This document shows, in pieces, positions 6,434 through 7,223 of a DNA stretch of 7,223 bases. Within the stretch, counting starts at the first letter, position 1; each line of letters begins with the position of its first letter. The notes under the pieces were generated by a model that worked only from the letters and a program-made list of their open reading frames with translations, was not told where the DNA came from and did no database searches. Both the position numbers and the translations under genes were made by a program. The stretch is from Acidobacteriota bacterium (GTDB lineage Bacteria > Acidobacteriota > Blastocatellia > Pyrinomonadales > Pyrinomonadaceae): positions 1-7,223 of the forward strand of contig JAEZJR010000158.1 in the NCBI GenBank assembly GCA_023415725.1. Reading direction: 5' to 3'.

Positions 6434-6462
6434 TTGCAACAACCGCGTTCATACGCAACAAT
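6434..6462 (+). promoter_or_regulatory. Candidate promoter for the mutase gene
   Basis: TTGCAA (6434-6439) and AACAAT (6457-6462) are 17 nt apart and each match the sigma-70 consensus at 4/6 positions. Start of transcription near 6469 would give a leader of about 18 nt before the ATG at 6487. The heptamer GCAACAA occurs twice here (6436-6442 and 6455-6461). Weak, motif-only evidence. Confidence 0.25.
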
Positions 6463-6486
6463 TTAGCTCGAATCGCAGTTTTCAGC

Positions 6487-7223
6487 ATGAACACGAACAT
6501 TTTCAGAGAGTACGATATCCGCGGGATCGTAGGGGAGCAGTTGACCACGGAAACGGTGGAGGTCCTTGCACGAGCCATCGGAACCTACCTCGCCCGCGGC
6601 GGTGCGCGCCGGATAGCTATCGGGTACGACGCGCGGGAGAGTTCGCTCGGGTTCGCCGACATCCTCGCCCGCGGCTTCAACTCTCTGGGGCTCGACGTGG
6701 CGATGCTCGGGATGGTGCCGACTCCCGTGGTGTACCACACCACCTACACGCAAGACGTCGACGGCGGCGTTATGATCACCGGTTCGCATAACCCGCCCGA
6801 TCACAACGGCTTTAAGATCTCCCTCGGGAAGGCGACCCTGTTCGGCCCACAGATCCAGGAAATAAAAGACATCGCTCTGGCGGAAACACAAGAAGCGGCG
6901 GAGGCCGTTACCCCTGGGACGACAACCAATTTGAACGTTCTGGAGGGATATATAGAGGACATTTCGTCAAATGTCTCCCTAGGCCCGCGCAAACTCAAAG
7001 CCGTTGTGGACGCGGGCAACGGTGCAGCCGGCGTCACCGGCGTGCAGGTATACGAAAACCTGGGCGTCGAACTGGTGAAGCTTTTTATCGAGCCCGACCC
7101 TAGCTTCCCGAACCATCATCCGGACCCGACAGTCGCCGAAAACCTCAAGGACGTGCAGGAGGCGGTGATCCGGCACGGTGCCGACGTGGGGATAGCGTTC
7201 GACGGCGACGGCGACCGCATCGG
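6487..7223 (+). CDS. Phosphomannomutase / phosphoglucomutase, N-terminal part (cut by window end)
   Basis: Alpha-D-phosphohexomutase that moves phosphate between C6 and C1 of mannose or glucose through a bisphosphate intermediate, feeding GDP-mannose or UDP-glucose synthesis for surface polysaccharides. The frame stays open for 245 codons plus 2 nt to the window edge; the family is usually about 450-460 aa, so roughly half is seen. The start MNTNIFREYDIRG (1-13) is typical of the family. GYDAR (46-50) and the phosphoserine loop TGSHNPP (98-104, catalytic S100) lie in domain 1. VVDAGNGAAG (173-182) opens domain 2, and the metal loop DGDGDR (239-244: D239, D241, D243) sits at the very end. The sugar-specificity loop of domain 3 is not in view, so ManB/AlgC-like versus glucosamine-type cannot be fully settled, though the TGSHNPP loop favours the PMM/PGM branch. 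No strong Shine-Dalgarno is seen. Confidence 0.92.
   Translation, partial: MNTNIFREYDIRGIVGEQLTTETVEVLARAIGTYLARGGARRIAIGYDARESSLGFADILARGFNSLGLDVAMLGMVPTPVVYHTTYTQDVDGGVMITGSHNPPDHNGFKISLGKATLFGPQIQEIKDIALAETQEAAEAVTPGTTTNLNVLEGYIEDISSNVSLGPRKLKAVVDAGNGAAGVTGVQVYENLGVELVKLFIEPDPSFPNHHPDPTVAENLKDVQEAVIRHGADVGIAFDGDGDRI

Noticed and set aside
5961..6791. 276-aa plus-strand open frame
   Set aside because: It runs antisense through the upstream VWA gene and then out of frame into the mutase; both real genes have intact catalytic or metal-site motifs.

Overview
The window looks like chromosomal DNA of an acidobacterium. Two tandem genes encode secreted von Willebrand factor A (VWA) proteins of the type abundant in Acidobacteriota (the 'VWFA-related Acidobacterial domain' family, TIGR03436). 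Most genes are GC-rich, and signal peptides end in the usual ASA/ISA-Q motif. A Blastocatellia-like lineage is a guess from gene style only. There are no RNA genes, IS elements, CRISPR arrays or phage genes.

Layout, left to right. (1) 104-1528, plus strand: a complete GlcD-type FAD-linked oxidase for a 2-hydroxy acid. (2) 1536-3121, minus strand: a compact two-gene unit converging on the oxidase with only 7 bp between stop codons. Its first gene is a 234-aa protein resembling the spheroidene monooxygenase (CrtA) family. The second, 8 bp downstream, is a 290-aa protein of no known function. An uncertain 69-73-aa ORF lies just upstream and overlaps the CrtA-like start by ATGA. This block is clearly poorer in GC than its neighbours. 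(3) 3326-4203, plus strand: a secreted SixA-like histidine phosphatase and, 11 bp later, a PhnB-like VOC protein, closed by a strong hairpin terminator at 4208-4239. (4) 4257-6316, minus strand: the two exported VWA proteins, 41 bp apart and probably one operon read from about 6390 leftward, ending at the same hairpin. (5) 6487 to the window edge, plus strand: the first 245 codons of a phosphomannomutase/phosphoglucomutase, divergent from the VWA operon across a 170-bp region with a 16-bp palindrome and candidate promoter elements.

The genes do not form one obvious pathway. The oxidase and the hexose-phosphate mutase are housekeeping-type enzymes. The VWA pair probably acts outside the cytoplasmic membrane in protein binding or adhesion. 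The least explained part is the low-GC unit with the CrtA-like protein and its unknown partner, the best candidate here for an undescribed small module. All function calls come from motif reading and memory of families, not from a database search.
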